Origin: Bacteroidetes bacterium 43-16
GTDB lineage: Bacteria > Bacteroidota > Bacteroidia > Chitinophagales > Chitinophagaceae
Assembly (NCBI GenBank): GCA_001897525.1
Contig: MKTB01000003.1
Location: forward strand, 1-64,000
Length of the DNA: 64,000 nucleotides
Direction of reading: 5' to 3'
Under the pieces are notes generated by a model, which was given only the letters and a program-made list of their open reading frames with translations, was not told the origin of the DNA and made no database searches. A program made the position numbers and the translations under genes. Shown here one piece after another: positions 42,384 to 51,585 of this stretch (position 1 is the first letter of the stretch; each line of letters opens with the position of its first letter).

Positions 42384-42457
42384 CTCTCCCTTCAGGACTT
42401 GAACCTGAGACCCCCTGATTAACAGTCAGGTGCTCTAACCAACTGAGCTAAGGAAGA
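42384..42457 (-). tRNA. tRNA-Asn (GTT), second copy
   Basis: A complete 74-base cloverleaf with the same acceptor, D and anticodon arms as the first copy (anticodon GTT) and T arm TCAGGTTCAAGTCCTGA. Its 3' half and terminator match the left junction fragment, showing that the chromosome had at least two similar tRNA-Asn genes before insertion. A 10-base TCCACAAGTT block between the two tRNA genes resembles the end of the decayed insertion sequences. Confidence 0.95.
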
Positions 42458-42553
42458 ATTTTTCAATCCGTTTTTCGTTGATTGGATTGCAAAGATAAGA
42501 CGTGTTTCGGATTCTCCAAAATATTTTTTAAGAATTTTTAAATATTTTTCAGC

Positions 42554-45500
42554 CTAATATTTAGACTTGTAATAATCGCTGTACAACTGCCAGTTTTTAT
42601 CGGTGTACAGCTTTAAAATATTATCGTTAGAAATGATCAGGATCTCGTACTCATTTGCATTAGTAAACTCCCGGAACAGTTCTTTTACTTTTGTTATTTC
42701 TGCAACATACTTTTTCGCTTCAGCGGCATTTTTAAACTCCTGCACCACGATAACACTCCTTTGCCCGTCCAGTGGCGTTACAGACACCTCCAGCTGCTTA
42801 CGTGCTGCCTTGCTGCTGTTGTAATCCCTTAAGCCCGCCCTGAGCCCGTTGATCTTATTATCGGTCACGGGTGTGCTCAGCATTACATAATGCAGGTTAT
42901 TGGGCTTATAGCTATACTGCAGGCTGCTATCACCCGGCAGCACTGCCGGAGCGCTTACCTGGTGGCTTAAGCGGGCAGAATCTTTGCGCCATTCTTCTAA
43001 CTGTGCTTTCACATAGGTCTGCAGATTTTTCGCCCACTGTATGGTCTCGTCACTTTGATTCTGGGCCACAAAAATGGTCAATAAACTATCTGCTTCTTTA
43101 TAGTCTTTATTGCCTGCGATGGCCGCATACCGCACCAGGGTGTACTTCTTCTGGTAAGGTGCTATTTCCTTAGGATATAAAGCCGGTGCGGCTTCTGCAT
43201 CCCTGTATGCTTTCGAGAAGTCCTGGCTCATCAATGCGCCGTAAGCACCTTCATAGTGCTCGGCAATAGACATACCGTTTGCCGTAGCTCCGACTTGCTC
43301 TTGCTCCCGGCTGGCTGCAGCCACCATCTTCGCCCATTCTGATGCAGCATATTGCGATTGCAGCTTACTCAGGTATTCCTCTGTCTTGCTTTTTTCTCCT
43401 TTGTTTAATGCGATCAGGTAACGGTAATAGGTGATCTCTGCACCATAAGGATGTTGCGGGTATTTACGGTCCAGCTCTTCAAAAGTATTTAAGGCCATAG
43501 GAATATCTTCCATATGCTTGTAATAGCCTATTCCCAGCTGATACAGGGCCGTTTCCAGGGCTTTGCCGACACTGTCTATGGCAGGCTTTCCTTTCGGGAT
43601 CAACGCTATCAGGTCGCTTTCTGCAGGCAATGTGGCCCTTAGCTGGTCTTCTTCTGACATAGCAGTCGATTCCTCTCCTGAGCTGCCCCCCGAATTGCCG
43701 AACTGGCTGCTGCGGTTCCAGTCATCTTTCAGCTTACGGTCGCCCCATTTCTGTTTAAAGCTCGCGATCCCTTTCTGCATATTGGCAGGATTGGAGAAAT
43801 ACCAGGATTGCTTGCCCGAACTTAAAGCAGTGGGCGCAGGTAAAGCCTGAGGCGCATTCTGCGCATTCTTGGCGGCATATAAGCTATCCAGCAAATGCTT
43901 CTCTAGGTCTTTGATCTGTTTACGCACCACAGACAGCTGGTCTTTTTCTCTCATCTGGGCCAGGCGCAATAAACTATCATTATATTTTACATTATTACCC
44001 GGCTCAGCAATATAATCCAAAGCTCCCGCACGCTGTAAGGCTATGCCGTAAGTAGGATTCTGGGCTTCGGTCAGGAAGGCCAGGGCGCTGTCATAAACAG
44101 ACTTAGCGGTATTGTAATTATTCTGGAGATAATAGATATTACCCAGACCGGCAAATGCCAGGCCTTTTTGGCTCACATTCTTTGTACTGGTATTGATCGC
44201 TTTTCTATACGAGGCGATGGCCATAGCCGTATCCTTATTGGCTTCATAGATCCTGGCCTGGGCAAAGTGAATTTTATCGTAGTAGTCTTTATACTTTGTT
44301 TCCCTGCTCATTTTTTGCAGGCTCGACAGCAGGGCACGTGTATCTGAAGCTCCACCGGCAATGCTGTTGTTTACTTTATTCATTTTGGCATAGAAGTCCA
44401 TTTCCATAGCAGGCTTCAAAGCGATCACTTTATCAAAAGCAGAGTCCGAGGCCAGGTAGCGGCCTTCTCTTTGCAGTAATTGTCCCCTGATAAAGGAAGC
44501 TCTCTGCCTCAACCAGTCGGGGCTGCTCTTATCTTCTGACAGAGCCACCAGGTCATTAACGGCCGCGGAATGATTGTTTTGCTTGAGGTCTACAAAAGAC
44601 TGTACGGTAGCAAACCTGCCATCCAAAAGACTGCTGTACTGCTTACTGCTGCGCATCATATTCAGTACGGTCTGCGCCAGGCTCAGCTGGCTATCCTGGG
44701 CCAGCGTTCTGGCCAGCCACATGATGGCATCGTTCTTGGAGGATTGGTGCAGGAGGAAGTTGTTAGATACTTCATCCGGCAGTTCGCCCAGTGCTTTTTC
44801 GGCTTTCTTGTCTTTCTTTTTTGCTTTTTCTTTTTTCTCCTGCTCGGCAGTAGCTACAATATATTTGAAGGCTGCGGATGCATTCTTATAATCTCCTTTA
44901 TAGTAATAGGCTTTACCTACAATAAAATACATATTGTCCTGCCACCTGCTCCGGGGATCGTGGATCTGTATGCCTACGCCCGCTTTCCTGATCAGGGAGT
45001 CCAGGTCTACGGCATATTTAGCCGAGTCCACATCCGGATCAAAAGGGAACAGGGGCAACAGCGAATCATACTGGGTCACGCTACTGCGGAGCATATTATC
45101 TTCTACCTTCTTAAGCCGCTCCTGGGCATTAAAGTGGTAGTTGTATTTGGTCGTGGTATTGTGCCAGGCACGGCGCAGGAAAGACCATTTCTTTTTGCGC
45201 ATATCCTCATTGGAATAGGCATCTCTTTTCTTCTTCTCCTTGGCCCTCATTTTGGCGTTATAGGCCTTCTCCCGGTCTTTGACCCGTTTCTTGGCCTGGG
45301 CTTCCCGTTCCACCTTAGCCTTCGCCAGGCTGTCTGTCCGGATGGCCCGGACGGCAGCAATACTATCTTTTAAGGCCTGGTTACGGGCTTTCTGCTCCGT
45401 AAGAACGGTCTGTATACTATCATTATACTGTTTGCGGACGGCCGCTAAGGAGTCCTGCATATTCTTGCGCACTGTGGCCAGGCTATCCTGCATCTGCTGG

Positions 45501-46102
45501 CGGGCTGTAGCCAGGCTGTCTTTCATCCTGACCCTGACTTTGGCCAGGGAATCTGCCCTTGCCTGCCTTACGCGGGCAATACTATCAGTACGGGCCTGCT
45601 TTGCTGTGGCTACACTGTCTTTATAGGCTTTGCTTTCCCGGTAAGCCTTCAGCCGGTCCAGGCTGTCTTTCCTGGCGGTCTGGATGGCCTTTAAGCTATC
45701 TGCGGCCCTTTGCCTTTCCTGTTTCTGGAACTCCAGGACCGTGCGTACACTATCATTATAACGCTTATTGGCTATTGCAGTACTGTCGGCAACACGCTGG
45801 CGCTCTTTTTTCAAGCTGTCCTGCAAGGCAGCCTGGGCAGCTTTCATACTGTCCACATAGCGTTGCCGGGCCTGCTTCATGCTGTCAATATACTCGGGAG
45901 AGCCGGGTTTGAGACTGGCCTGCCGGATCACTTCTTTTTTCTTTACCGTATCTTCCTCTTTGTTCAGGGTATCTTGTACGGGATCATAATAATAAAAAGC
46001 ATTATCCCCCCGGGGCATCGGCTTATTTAAGGCAGACACACGGGCTAAAACGATCAGACCAATGATGGTCAATATAATATATACTACTTTTCGGTTCTTC
46101 AA
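42554..46102 (-). CDS. PorW/SprE-like TPR protein of the type IX secretion/gliding system
   Basis: 1182 aa. An N-terminal membrane anchor (VVYIILTIIGLIVLARVSAL) is followed by a long repeat region (about 75-280) with units of 11 residues such as DSLATVRKNMQ, probably an extended coiled coil. Then comes the family-typical start LRRAWHNTTTKYNYHFNAQERLKK, TPR-like repeats (KAYYYKGDYKNASAAFKYI; GNIYYLQNNYNTAKSVYDSAL; YPQHPYGAEITYYRYLI) and the conserved end HYVMLSTPVTDNKINGLRAGLRDYN to LYSDYYKSK. SprE/PorW is periplasmic and links PorL/M to other T9SS parts. The repeat region is much longer than in usual members (about 900 aa). It explains the export of the two T9SS-tailed proteins on the left arm. 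Confidence 0.82.
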   Translation of the reverse strand: MKNRKVVYIILTIIGLIVLARVSALNKPMPRGDNAFYYYDPVQDTLNKEEDTVKKKEVIRQASLKPGSPEYIDSMKQARQRYVDSMKAAQAALQDSLKKERQRVADSTAIANKRYNDSVRTVLEFQKQERQRAADSLKAIQTARKDSLDRLKAYRESKAYKDSVATAKQARTDSIARVRQARADSLAKVRVRMKDSLATARQQMQDSLATVRKNMQDSLAAVRKQYNDSIQTVLTEQKARNQALKDSIAAVRAIRTDSLAKAKVEREAQAKKRVKDREKAYNAKMRAKEKKKRDAYSNEDMRKKKWSFLRRAWHNTTTKYNYHFNAQERLKKVEDNMLRSSVTQYDSLLPLFPFDPDVDSAKYAVDLDSLIRKAGVGIQIHDPRSRWQDNMYFIVGKAYYYKGDYKNASAAFKYIVATAEQEKKEKAKKKDKKAEKALGELPDEVSNNFLLHQSSKNDAIMWLARTLAQDSQLSLAQTVLNMMRSSKQYSSLLDGRFATVQSFVDLKQNNHSAAVNDLVALSEDKSSPDWLRQRASFIRGQLLQREGRYLASDSAFDKVIALKPAMEMDFYAKMNKVNNSIAGGASDTRALLSSLQKMSRETKYKDYYDKIHFAQARIYEANKDTAMAIASYRKAINTSTKNVSQKGLAFAGLGNIYYLQNNYNTAKSVYDSALAFLTEAQNPTYGIALQRAGALDYIAEPGNNVKYNDSLLRLAQMREKDQLSVVRKQIKDLEKHLLDSLYAAKNAQNAPQALPAPTALSSGKQSWYFSNPANMQKGIASFKQKWGDRKLKDDWNRSSQFGNSGGSSGEESTAMSEEDQLRATLPAESDLIALIPKGKPAIDSVGKALETALYQLGIGYYKHMEDIPMALNTFEELDRKYPQHPYGAEITYYRYLIALNKGEKSKTEEYLSKLQSQYAASEWAKMVAAASREQEQVGATANGMSIAEHYEGAYGALMSQDFSKAYRDAEAAPALYPKEIAPYQKKYTLVRYAAIAGNKDYKEADSLLTIFVAQNQSDETIQWAKNLQTYVKAQLEEWRKDSARLSHQVSAPAVLPGDSSLQYSYKPNNLHYVMLSTPVTDNKINGLRAGLRDYNSSKAARKQLEVSVTPLDGQRSVIVVQEFKNAAEAKKYVAEITKVKELFREFTNANEYEILIISNDNILKLYTDKNWQLYSDYYKSKY

Positions 46103-46129
46103 GCTTTATATAAGAAAATAAAGATGTTA

Positions 46130-46137
46130 CAAAGTTA
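46130..46137 (-). promoter_or_regulatory. -7 promoter element of the PorW/SprE-like gene
   Basis: On the minus strand TAACTTTG fits TAnnTTTG; it ends 27 bases before the ATG at 46102. The same 12-mer TAACTTTGTAAC is found on the plus strand at 46730, which supports its promoter nature. Confidence 0.55.
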
Positions 46138-46231
46138 ATAACTACTTTAAAAATAAAATATTGCGCATATTAAGACTTTTTTTACGCTTATGTTATACTA
46201 TTTTGCAGTTTTATAAGTTTAAGCAGCTATT

Positions 46232-46732
46232 ATGAGCGAATTTAAAATAATTAAGGCCGGACCGGAACAGATAGAAGATATTATAAATATAGCACATGCC
46301 ACATGGCCTGAGGCCTATGCACAGATTCTTTCTGAAGTGCAATTGAATTATATGCTGGGTGAGTTTTACAATAAACCTTACCTCGCTCAAAGAATGGAGC
46401 AAGGCAATTTATTTTACCTGGTGCAACACAAGGAGGAGTTGCTGGGATTCATGGAGATTGAACTGGATGAAAAACCGGGCTACACCAAATTGCACAAGCT
46501 CTATGTACTCCCCAGGGCACAAGGCTTAAAGCTGGGTCGTTTATTGATGGAGGAAGCAATTGTTATCGCTAAACGGGCCGGACAGCAGGGAATTTTCCTC
46601 AATGTCAACCGCTATAATAAGGCGCAGCAATTTTATGAAAGACAGGGTTTTTCTGTTATTGAAACGGTAGATATAAACATTGGCAATGGCTTTTATATGA
46701 ATGATTTTATAATGCAGCTCAATTTTAAGTAA
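46232..46732 (+). CDS. GNAT family N-acetyltransferase
   Basis: The 166-aa protein has the GNAT fold order: VQHKEELLGFMEIEL (beta 4), LHKLYVLPRAQGLKLGRLLMEEAIVIAKRAGQQGIFLNV (acetyl-CoA pyrophosphate loop in RAQGLKLG) and NKAQQFYERQGFSVIETVDINIG with the conserved FYERQGF. The substrate cannot be read; small-molecule or ribosomal-protein acetylation are both possible. It is divergent from the PorW/SprE-like gene. Confidence 0.9.
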   Translation: MSEFKIIKAGPEQIEDIINIAHATWPEAYAQILSEVQLNYMLGEFYNKPYLAQRMEQGNLFYLVQHKEELLGFMEIELDEKPGYTKLHKLYVLPRAQGLKLGRLLMEEAIVIAKRAGQQGIFLNVNRYNKAQQFYERQGFSVIETVDINIGNGFYMNDFIMQLNFK

Positions 46733-46737
46733 CTTTG
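46730..46737 (+). promoter_or_regulatory. -7 promoter element for the YciO-like gene
   Basis: TAACTTTG, overlapping the stop codon of the GNAT gene, fits TAnnTTTG and lies 52 bases before the ATG at 46790. Confidence 0.5.
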
Positions 46738-46789
46738 TAACGGCTTTTTGTGCATATTTTTATGTTCCAGGCCTAAAAAAATCAATCAT

Positions 46790-47401
46790 ATGCTCGTACA
46801 TCTTCATCCTGACAATCCACAAGAAAGAATTTTAAATCAAATTGCGGACCTGTTGCGCAAGGGAGGGGTGATCATCTACCCTACTGATACTATTTATGGT
46901 ATTGGTTGTGACATTCATAATGTACAGGCGATTGAACGTATTTGTAAGATCAAAAACATTCAACCGGCAAAAGCCCAGTTTTCTTTTATCTGCAAAGACC
47001 TGAGTGAGCTCAATGTTTATGCTGCGAATATCAGTAATCCTATATTCAGGTTCCTGAAGCGGAGCATACCTGGGCCTTATACTTTTATTTTAAATGCAAC
47101 CAAACTGGTGCCTAAGCTTTTAAAAACGAAAAAAGATACGGTAGGCATCCGTGTGCCGGACCATAAGATCTCTTTAGCAATTGCCCATGCTTTAGGCAAC
47201 CCGATCATGAGCACTTCTTTACCCCAGGAAAGTTTTGTGGAGTACTACACTGACCCGGAACTGATCCATGACCAGTTCGGACACCTGGTAGATATGGTCA
47301 TTGACGGGGGCATAGGGAATACGGAAGGCTCTACGGTCATCAGTCTCCTGCATGACGAGCCGGAACTGATCCGGCAGGGTGCCGGGGTATTTGAGCCTTA
47401 A
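46790..47401 (+). CDS. Sua5/YciO/YrdC family protein (YciO type)
   Basis: The ATG at 46790 gives 203 aa, the normal YciO length; the track's extra 14 residues are not conserved. Family features are LLRKGGVIIYPTDTIYGIGCDI, KAQFSFICKDLSEL, IPGPYTFILNAT and VGIRVPDH. Sua5/TsaC makes threonylcarbamoyl-AMP for the t6A modification of tRNAs that read ANN codons; YciO is its close relative with weaker or distinct activity. A separate full-length Sua5 may exist elsewhere in the genome. Confidence 0.9.
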   Translation: MLVHLHPDNPQERILNQIADLLRKGGVIIYPTDTIYGIGCDIHNVQAIERICKIKNIQPAKAQFSFICKDLSELNVYAANISNPIFRFLKRSIPGPYTFILNATKLVPKLLKTKKDTVGIRVPDHKISLAIAHALGNPIMSTSLPQESFVEYYTDPELIHDQFGHLVDMVIDGGIGNTEGSTVISLLHDEPELIRQGAGVFEP

Positions 47402-47473
47402 TCATAAATAAAGGGCCAGAACGCTTTAACCTGCAACACATTCATACATAGTTTTTCTTATTGAATTTATAAG

Positions 47474-48511
47474 ATGTCATCAAAAATCCAATTACAAATA
47501 AATCATACCCCGATAGAAGATTATAAGCACCAGGTACATCACCATTGTGAAAGTGGTGCTGTATCCAACCTGTTTTCCAGTTACGGACTACCTTTATCGG
47601 AGGAAATGGTTTTTGGAATAGGTGCAGGGCTTTATTTTGCCCATGTTACTTTTCTTAAGACACTGGGGGCACCAACTACAACGTTCCGCTTTTTCCCGGG
47701 ACAGGTATTTAAAATGGCGGCCAAAACTTTAGGGGTACAATGTACGGTACGCACCTATAAGGATGCAGAAAAAGGCATGAATGACCTGGATGCCCTGCTC
47801 GCAGAGCAGAAGCCGGCAGGCCTCTTCACCAATATGCTGCACCTGGCTTACCTGCCTGATATTTTCAAGTTTGAGTTCAGTGCTCATAATATTATTGTTT
47901 ATGGCAAAGAGGGCGATGATTACCTGATCAGTGATTCCATTATTGAATTCCCGGTTAAGATCAGCAGGGAGGCTTTAGCCAAAGCGCGCTTCGGTAAAGG
48001 ATTCCTGGGTTCTAAAGGCAGGATGTATCATGTCACGGACTTTAATCCAAAAGTATCTCTGGAAGAGGCCATACGCACGGGTATCCGGAAGATGTGCAAA
48101 CGGATGCTGCGCAAGGTGTATCCCTGGGGCGGCTTAAGGGGTATGCGCAGGCTGGCGAAGGGCATCAAAAAGTACCCGGAAAAATTCAGTACAGAGCAGG
48201 TGGCTTTTTACCTGACCAATATTGTGCGGATGCAGGAGATCGTGGGTACGGGAGGTTCAGGCTTCCGGCTTATCTATGCACGCTTTCTGCAGGAAGCGGC
48301 AACCCGTCTCAACAGTCCGGCACTTAATGAACTTGCCGGGGAGCTCAAATCGATTGCTATGGACTGGCGCAACTTTGCCCTGAAGGCAGGGAAGACGGCA
48401 AAAACCAAAGGTGAGGCCATGACTGCCGGCTGCGCGCAACTGAGTGATATGCTTTCGGACATTGCTGATAAAGAGGAGCAATTATATCTAAAGCTTTTAA
48501 AAACCGTTTAA
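47474..48511 (+). CDS. BtrH N-terminal/DUF4872 domain protein
   Basis: 345 aa. The N-terminal half has the BtrH papain-like pattern: HHHCESGAVSNLFSSYG (Cys about 26), GIGAGLYFAH, HNIIVYGKEGDDYLISDS (His and Asp). The C-terminal half corresponds to DUF4872, a helical region with FYLTNIVRMQEIVGTGGSGFRLIYARFLQEA. BtrH transfers an acyl group in butirosin synthesis; the wider family may be acyltransferases or amidases. It is followed closely by a small gene and by an alkane hydroxylase, suggesting an operon around acyl or lipid modification. Confidence 0.82.
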   Translation: MSSKIQLQINHTPIEDYKHQVHHHCESGAVSNLFSSYGLPLSEEMVFGIGAGLYFAHVTFLKTLGAPTTTFRFFPGQVFKMAAKTLGVQCTVRTYKDAEKGMNDLDALLAEQKPAGLFTNMLHLAYLPDIFKFEFSAHNIIVYGKEGDDYLISDSIIEFPVKISREALAKARFGKGFLGSKGRMYHVTDFNPKVSLEEAIRTGIRKMCKRMLRKVYPWGGLRGMRRLAKGIKKYPEKFSTEQVAFYLTNIVRMQEIVGTGGSGFRLIYARFLQEAATRLNSPALNELAGELKSIAMDWRNFALKAGKTAKTKGEAMTAGCAQLSDMLSDIADKEEQLYLKLLKTV

Positions 48512-48531
48512 GCCTACTCAATCAACGACTC

Positions 48532-48885
48532 ATGAAAACACCGATACCGGCAGATATGTTGATGTTCTTCATCATAAGAATGGACATCCCGATGATAGAA
48601 ACCATGCTCGATGAAACTGAATCTTATGTAGGCATGGATTATCCCTCTTTTATACAATTCCTGGAGCAAGGCTTTGCCCGGCACCAGGCCCTGGGAGACA
48701 GTACTGTACTGGCATTACAAGGTAAGTTCGGTCCGGACCAGAAAGCGGGCTATTCCTTTATGGGCAACAAAAGCTTCCAGCCTTTTGAACTGGTACTGAT
48801 CGCTGATGATCAGAAAATGGTCATTGATATGAATACGGATCCTTCATTCGTATTTGATGCAAATAGTTTTGTGATCCAGAAATAA
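48532..48885 (+). CDS. Small protein of unknown function
   Basis: 117 aa, begins MKTPIPADMLMFFIIRMDIPMIETMLDET and ends with DDQKMVIDMNTDPSFVFDANSFVIQK. The pattern looks like a small alpha/beta fold related to SnoaL/NTF2 or nuclear-transport-like domains, but this is not certain. Located 20 bases after the BtrH-like gene and 13 bases before the AlkB gene. Confidence 0.6.
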   Translation: MKTPIPADMLMFFIIRMDIPMIETMLDETESYVGMDYPSFIQFLEQGFARHQALGDSTVLALQGKFGPDQKAGYSFMGNKSFQPFELVLIADDQKMVIDMNTDPSFVFDANSFVIQK

Positions 48886-48898
48886 CCGTTTTTTTCCA

Positions 48899-50014
48899 AT
48901 GACAAAAAGAGGATTGCAATGGAGCGACATGAAGTATTTAATGGTATTATCGATACCGTTTGCCGTCTTCAGCTCTTTATATATTGATGGAATAGGCTCT
49001 TATATGGTGCCTATTATGAATTTTGTGGGCATTCCCTTACTGGATTACCTGTTCCCGGAGATCGGGAAAAATGAAACGGAGCAGGTCTATAATGAAAAGA
49101 AGGTCCATCCTTTTTTTGACTGGCTGCTGTACATCAATGTACCGCTTCAATATGCCTTATTATTTTATACTTTTTATATCCTTACCTATTCCGGTTTGCC
49201 GCTCTGGATATTGATCGGGAAGGTCATGAGCATGGGGATATGCTGTGCGGTACTGGGCATCAATACGGCTCATGAACTGGGCCATAGAAAGAACAAGACA
49301 GAGCGTTTTCTCGCAAAAGCGCTGTTGTTAAGTTCTATGTATATGCATTTCATCATTACGCATAACCGCTGGCACCATCATTATGTGGCCACTCCCCTGG
49401 ACCCGGCAACGGCCAAAAGGAGGGAAACGGTATTTCATTTTTTATTCCGTTCTATATTCGGCAATTATTTCCTCGCCTGGAGACTGGAACAGGAACGCTT
49501 GCGTAAACAGGGTTTATCCGCATTTTCGTTCAGGAATGAAATGCTGCGGTTTACGCTGATACAAACGGCTTTCCTGCTGCTCATTTATTTTATTTTTGAT
49601 CTGCAGTGCGTGTTCTGGTTCATATTGATGGCCGGTATCGGCATCACGGTCCTGGAAACCATCAATTACGTGGAGCATTATGGTCTTTCGAGGCAACAGG
49701 ATGCTACAGGTAAGTTTGAGAAGGTAAGGCCCTGGCACAGCTGGAACTCTGATCATATCCTGGGCAGGATCATGCTCCTGGAGCTCACCCGCCACTCTGA
49801 CCATCACTATAAAGCCTCCAGGAAATACCAGACACTGCGCTCTGTCACCAACAGCCCGCAGCTGATCCTGGGTTACCCGGGATCACTGGTGGTCGCCTGG
49901 CTCCCCCCTTTGTGGTTTAAGATCATGGATAAGCAGTTGAAAGATTGGGAGGCACAGGCAGACGGGATCAACCAGGATTACCAGTTTGACTATACCATTG
50001 AAGAAGCGGAATAA
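48899..50014 (+). CDS. Alkane 1-monooxygenase (AlkB-type membrane di-iron hydroxylase)
   Basis: 371 aa. The three His boxes of AlkB are clear: HELGHR (about 122-127), HNRWHHH (about 158-164) and LTRHSDHHYKA near the end, with the additional NYVEHYGLSR motif typical of AlkB and not of desaturases. Five to six membrane helices precede and surround them. The enzyme hydroxylates the terminal carbon of alkanes or fatty acyl chains and needs rubredoxin; no rubredoxin gene is adjacent. In Bacteroidota the physiological substrate is often unclear. Confidence 0.92.
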   Translation: MTKRGLQWSDMKYLMVLSIPFAVFSSLYIDGIGSYMVPIMNFVGIPLLDYLFPEIGKNETEQVYNEKKVHPFFDWLLYINVPLQYALLFYTFYILTYSGLPLWILIGKVMSMGICCAVLGINTAHELGHRKNKTERFLAKALLLSSMYMHFIITHNRWHHHYVATPLDPATAKRRETVFHFLFRSIFGNYFLAWRLEQERLRKQGLSAFSFRNEMLRFTLIQTAFLLLIYFIFDLQCVFWFILMAGIGITVLETINYVEHYGLSRQQDATGKFEKVRPWHSWNSDHILGRIMLLELTRHSDHHYKASRKYQTLRSVTNSPQLILGYPGSLVVAWLPPLWFKIMDKQLKDWEAQADGINQDYQFDYTIEEAE

Positions 50015-50075
50015 TTACCGTTCCGTTTGCACAATAACCCATATATTATCCTCTTAATACCCTACGCTACATAAA

Positions 50076-51545
50076 ATGACCCCGGATATTAAAGTAAACA
50101 AATGGCTTTATCCTTGTTTATTTTTACTGATCATAGCTTACCCTGTCTTCGGTGTGCTGGACATACTGCCCATTCGCTTATGGGATGAATCGCGCCTGGC
50201 CATAAATGCTTATGAAATGGCCCGATCCAACAATTGGCTGGTGACCACTTATGAGGGTGCACCTGAAATGTGGAATACCAAACCGCCATTATTGATCTGG
50301 TTTCAGGCCCTTTTTATTAAAGTATTCGGTTTTGGTGCTTTAGCTTTAAGGTTACCGGTTGCAATTGCTGTTGGCCTTACTCTTTACTACCTGTTTTCTT
50401 TCCTGGCCAAAGGGGCTAAGAGTTATGCTTTAGGTTTTATTACTGTGCTTATTTTAGTCACCTGTACGGGCTATATGACTGAGCATGTCAGCAGGACCGG
50501 TGATTATGATGGCTTGCTCATCCTCTTCACTACGCTGTCTTGTTTATCCTTTTTCAGCTTTACCGAAAATGGGCGATACCGCTATTTATACTATTGCTTT
50601 ATCTTTTTGGCGCTTGGTGTACTTACCAAAAGTGTCGCCGGTTTGCTCTTTCTCCCGGCATTGCTGCTCTATGCCATTTTCCGTAAACAATTCATTTTTT
50701 TACTAAGATCGCGGCATCTATACCTTGGCCTGCTGCTATTTATTATTCCTGTTGCATTATATTATTTAGTAAGAGAGCAATATAATCCCGGGTATATCAA
50801 AGCGGTGCTGGAAAATGAGTTTGGCGGCAGGTATTTAGCAACGCTGGACCACCATAACAGTCCCTTTAGTTTTTACTATATACTTATTTATGAGCAGCAT
50901 TTCAGGTATTGGCTGCCCATAGCTTTGGCAGGCATTCCTGCAGGCATTTTTCATAAGCATCTTTTTATCCGCAGGCTCACCCTGTTTTCCCTGATCTGTA
51001 TTGTTTGTTTTAGCCTCGTCATTTCGTTTAGCCAGACTAAATTATTATGGTATGATGCTCCTATCTACCCTTTCCTGGCGATACTGGCTGCAATCCCTAT
51101 ATATACGCTTTATGAGTTCATCGCAGCAAGACTTTCTGACGGGCCAAAATGGCGAAAACTATTTGCTGTTGCGGGCCTCAGTTTGCTCTTTATCATCCCC
51201 TACTTTTCTACGGTATTCAAAATAGCAGCAGCGGCCGAACTCCCAGGCCAGGAAAGAACTTTTGCCATTTCACGATACCTCATAAAAGGGATAAAAGGCA
51301 AAGCGGCGCTTAATGGATATAAGGTGGTAGCCGATGAATACATTCCGCACATTATGGCTTATATCTATATAGCTGAGGAAAAAAAGATGAACGTGAAAAG
51401 AATTACACAGTTTCAATTGCAGCCCGGTGATACAGTGATTGTAGAAGAGGACCCGATCAAAATATTGATCAAGCAAAAGTTTGACTCAGAACTGCTGCAT
51501 AATGAGGACTGTGTTGAAATTTATCATTTGCTGCGCGTAAAATGA
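50076..51545 (+). CDS. GT39/ArnT-like membrane glycosyltransferase
   Basis: 489 aa with 11 or more hydrophobic segments and a first periplasmic loop that starts LWDESRLAINAYEMARSNNWLV and holds WNTKPPLLIWFQALF, the DE and NTKPPL motifs of the GT39/ArnT/PMT family that uses polyprenyl-phosphate sugars to modify lipid A or proteins. A short soluble C-terminal domain follows. The next gene encodes a GT2 enzyme of the type that makes polyprenyl-phosphate sugars, so they form a likely donor-transferase pair. Confidence 0.88.
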   Translation: MTPDIKVNKWLYPCLFLLIIAYPVFGVLDILPIRLWDESRLAINAYEMARSNNWLVTTYEGAPEMWNTKPPLLIWFQALFIKVFGFGALALRLPVAIAVGLTLYYLFSFLAKGAKSYALGFITVLILVTCTGYMTEHVSRTGDYDGLLILFTTLSCLSFFSFTENGRYRYLYYCFIFLALGVLTKSVAGLLFLPALLLYAIFRKQFIFLLRSRHLYLGLLLFIIPVALYYLVREQYNPGYIKAVLENEFGGRYLATLDHHNSPFSFYYILIYEQHFRYWLPIALAGIPAGIFHKHLFIRRLTLFSLICIVCFSLVISFSQTKLLWYDAPIYPFLAILAAIPIYTLYEFIAARLSDGPKWRKLFAVAGLSLLFIIPYFSTVFKIAAAAELPGQERTFAISRYLIKGIKGKAALNGYKVVADEYIPHIMAYIYIAEEKKMNVKRITQFQLQPGDTVIVEEDPIKILIKQKFDSELLHNEDCVEIYHLLRVK

Positions 51546-51585
51546 TGCTTAAATAGTTAATTTTGGACGGCATAGTATACAAAAC

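Noticed and set aside
42384-42457. Second tRNA-Asn as the right end of the element
   Set aside because: Its 3' half and terminator match the left fragment closely, but the arm-type repeat lies next to the first tRNA-Asn, and the T-arm difference of the first copy fits a chimera made by integration. The similarity is better explained by old tandem tRNA copies.
44570-45373. 267-aa ORF on the plus strand inside the PorW/SprE-like gene
   Set aside because: It is antisense to the clear 1182-aa gene, in its repeat and TPR region, and the translation has no recognisable features; several other plus-strand ORFs here (44574, 45279, 45559, 45710) are the same kind of shadow.
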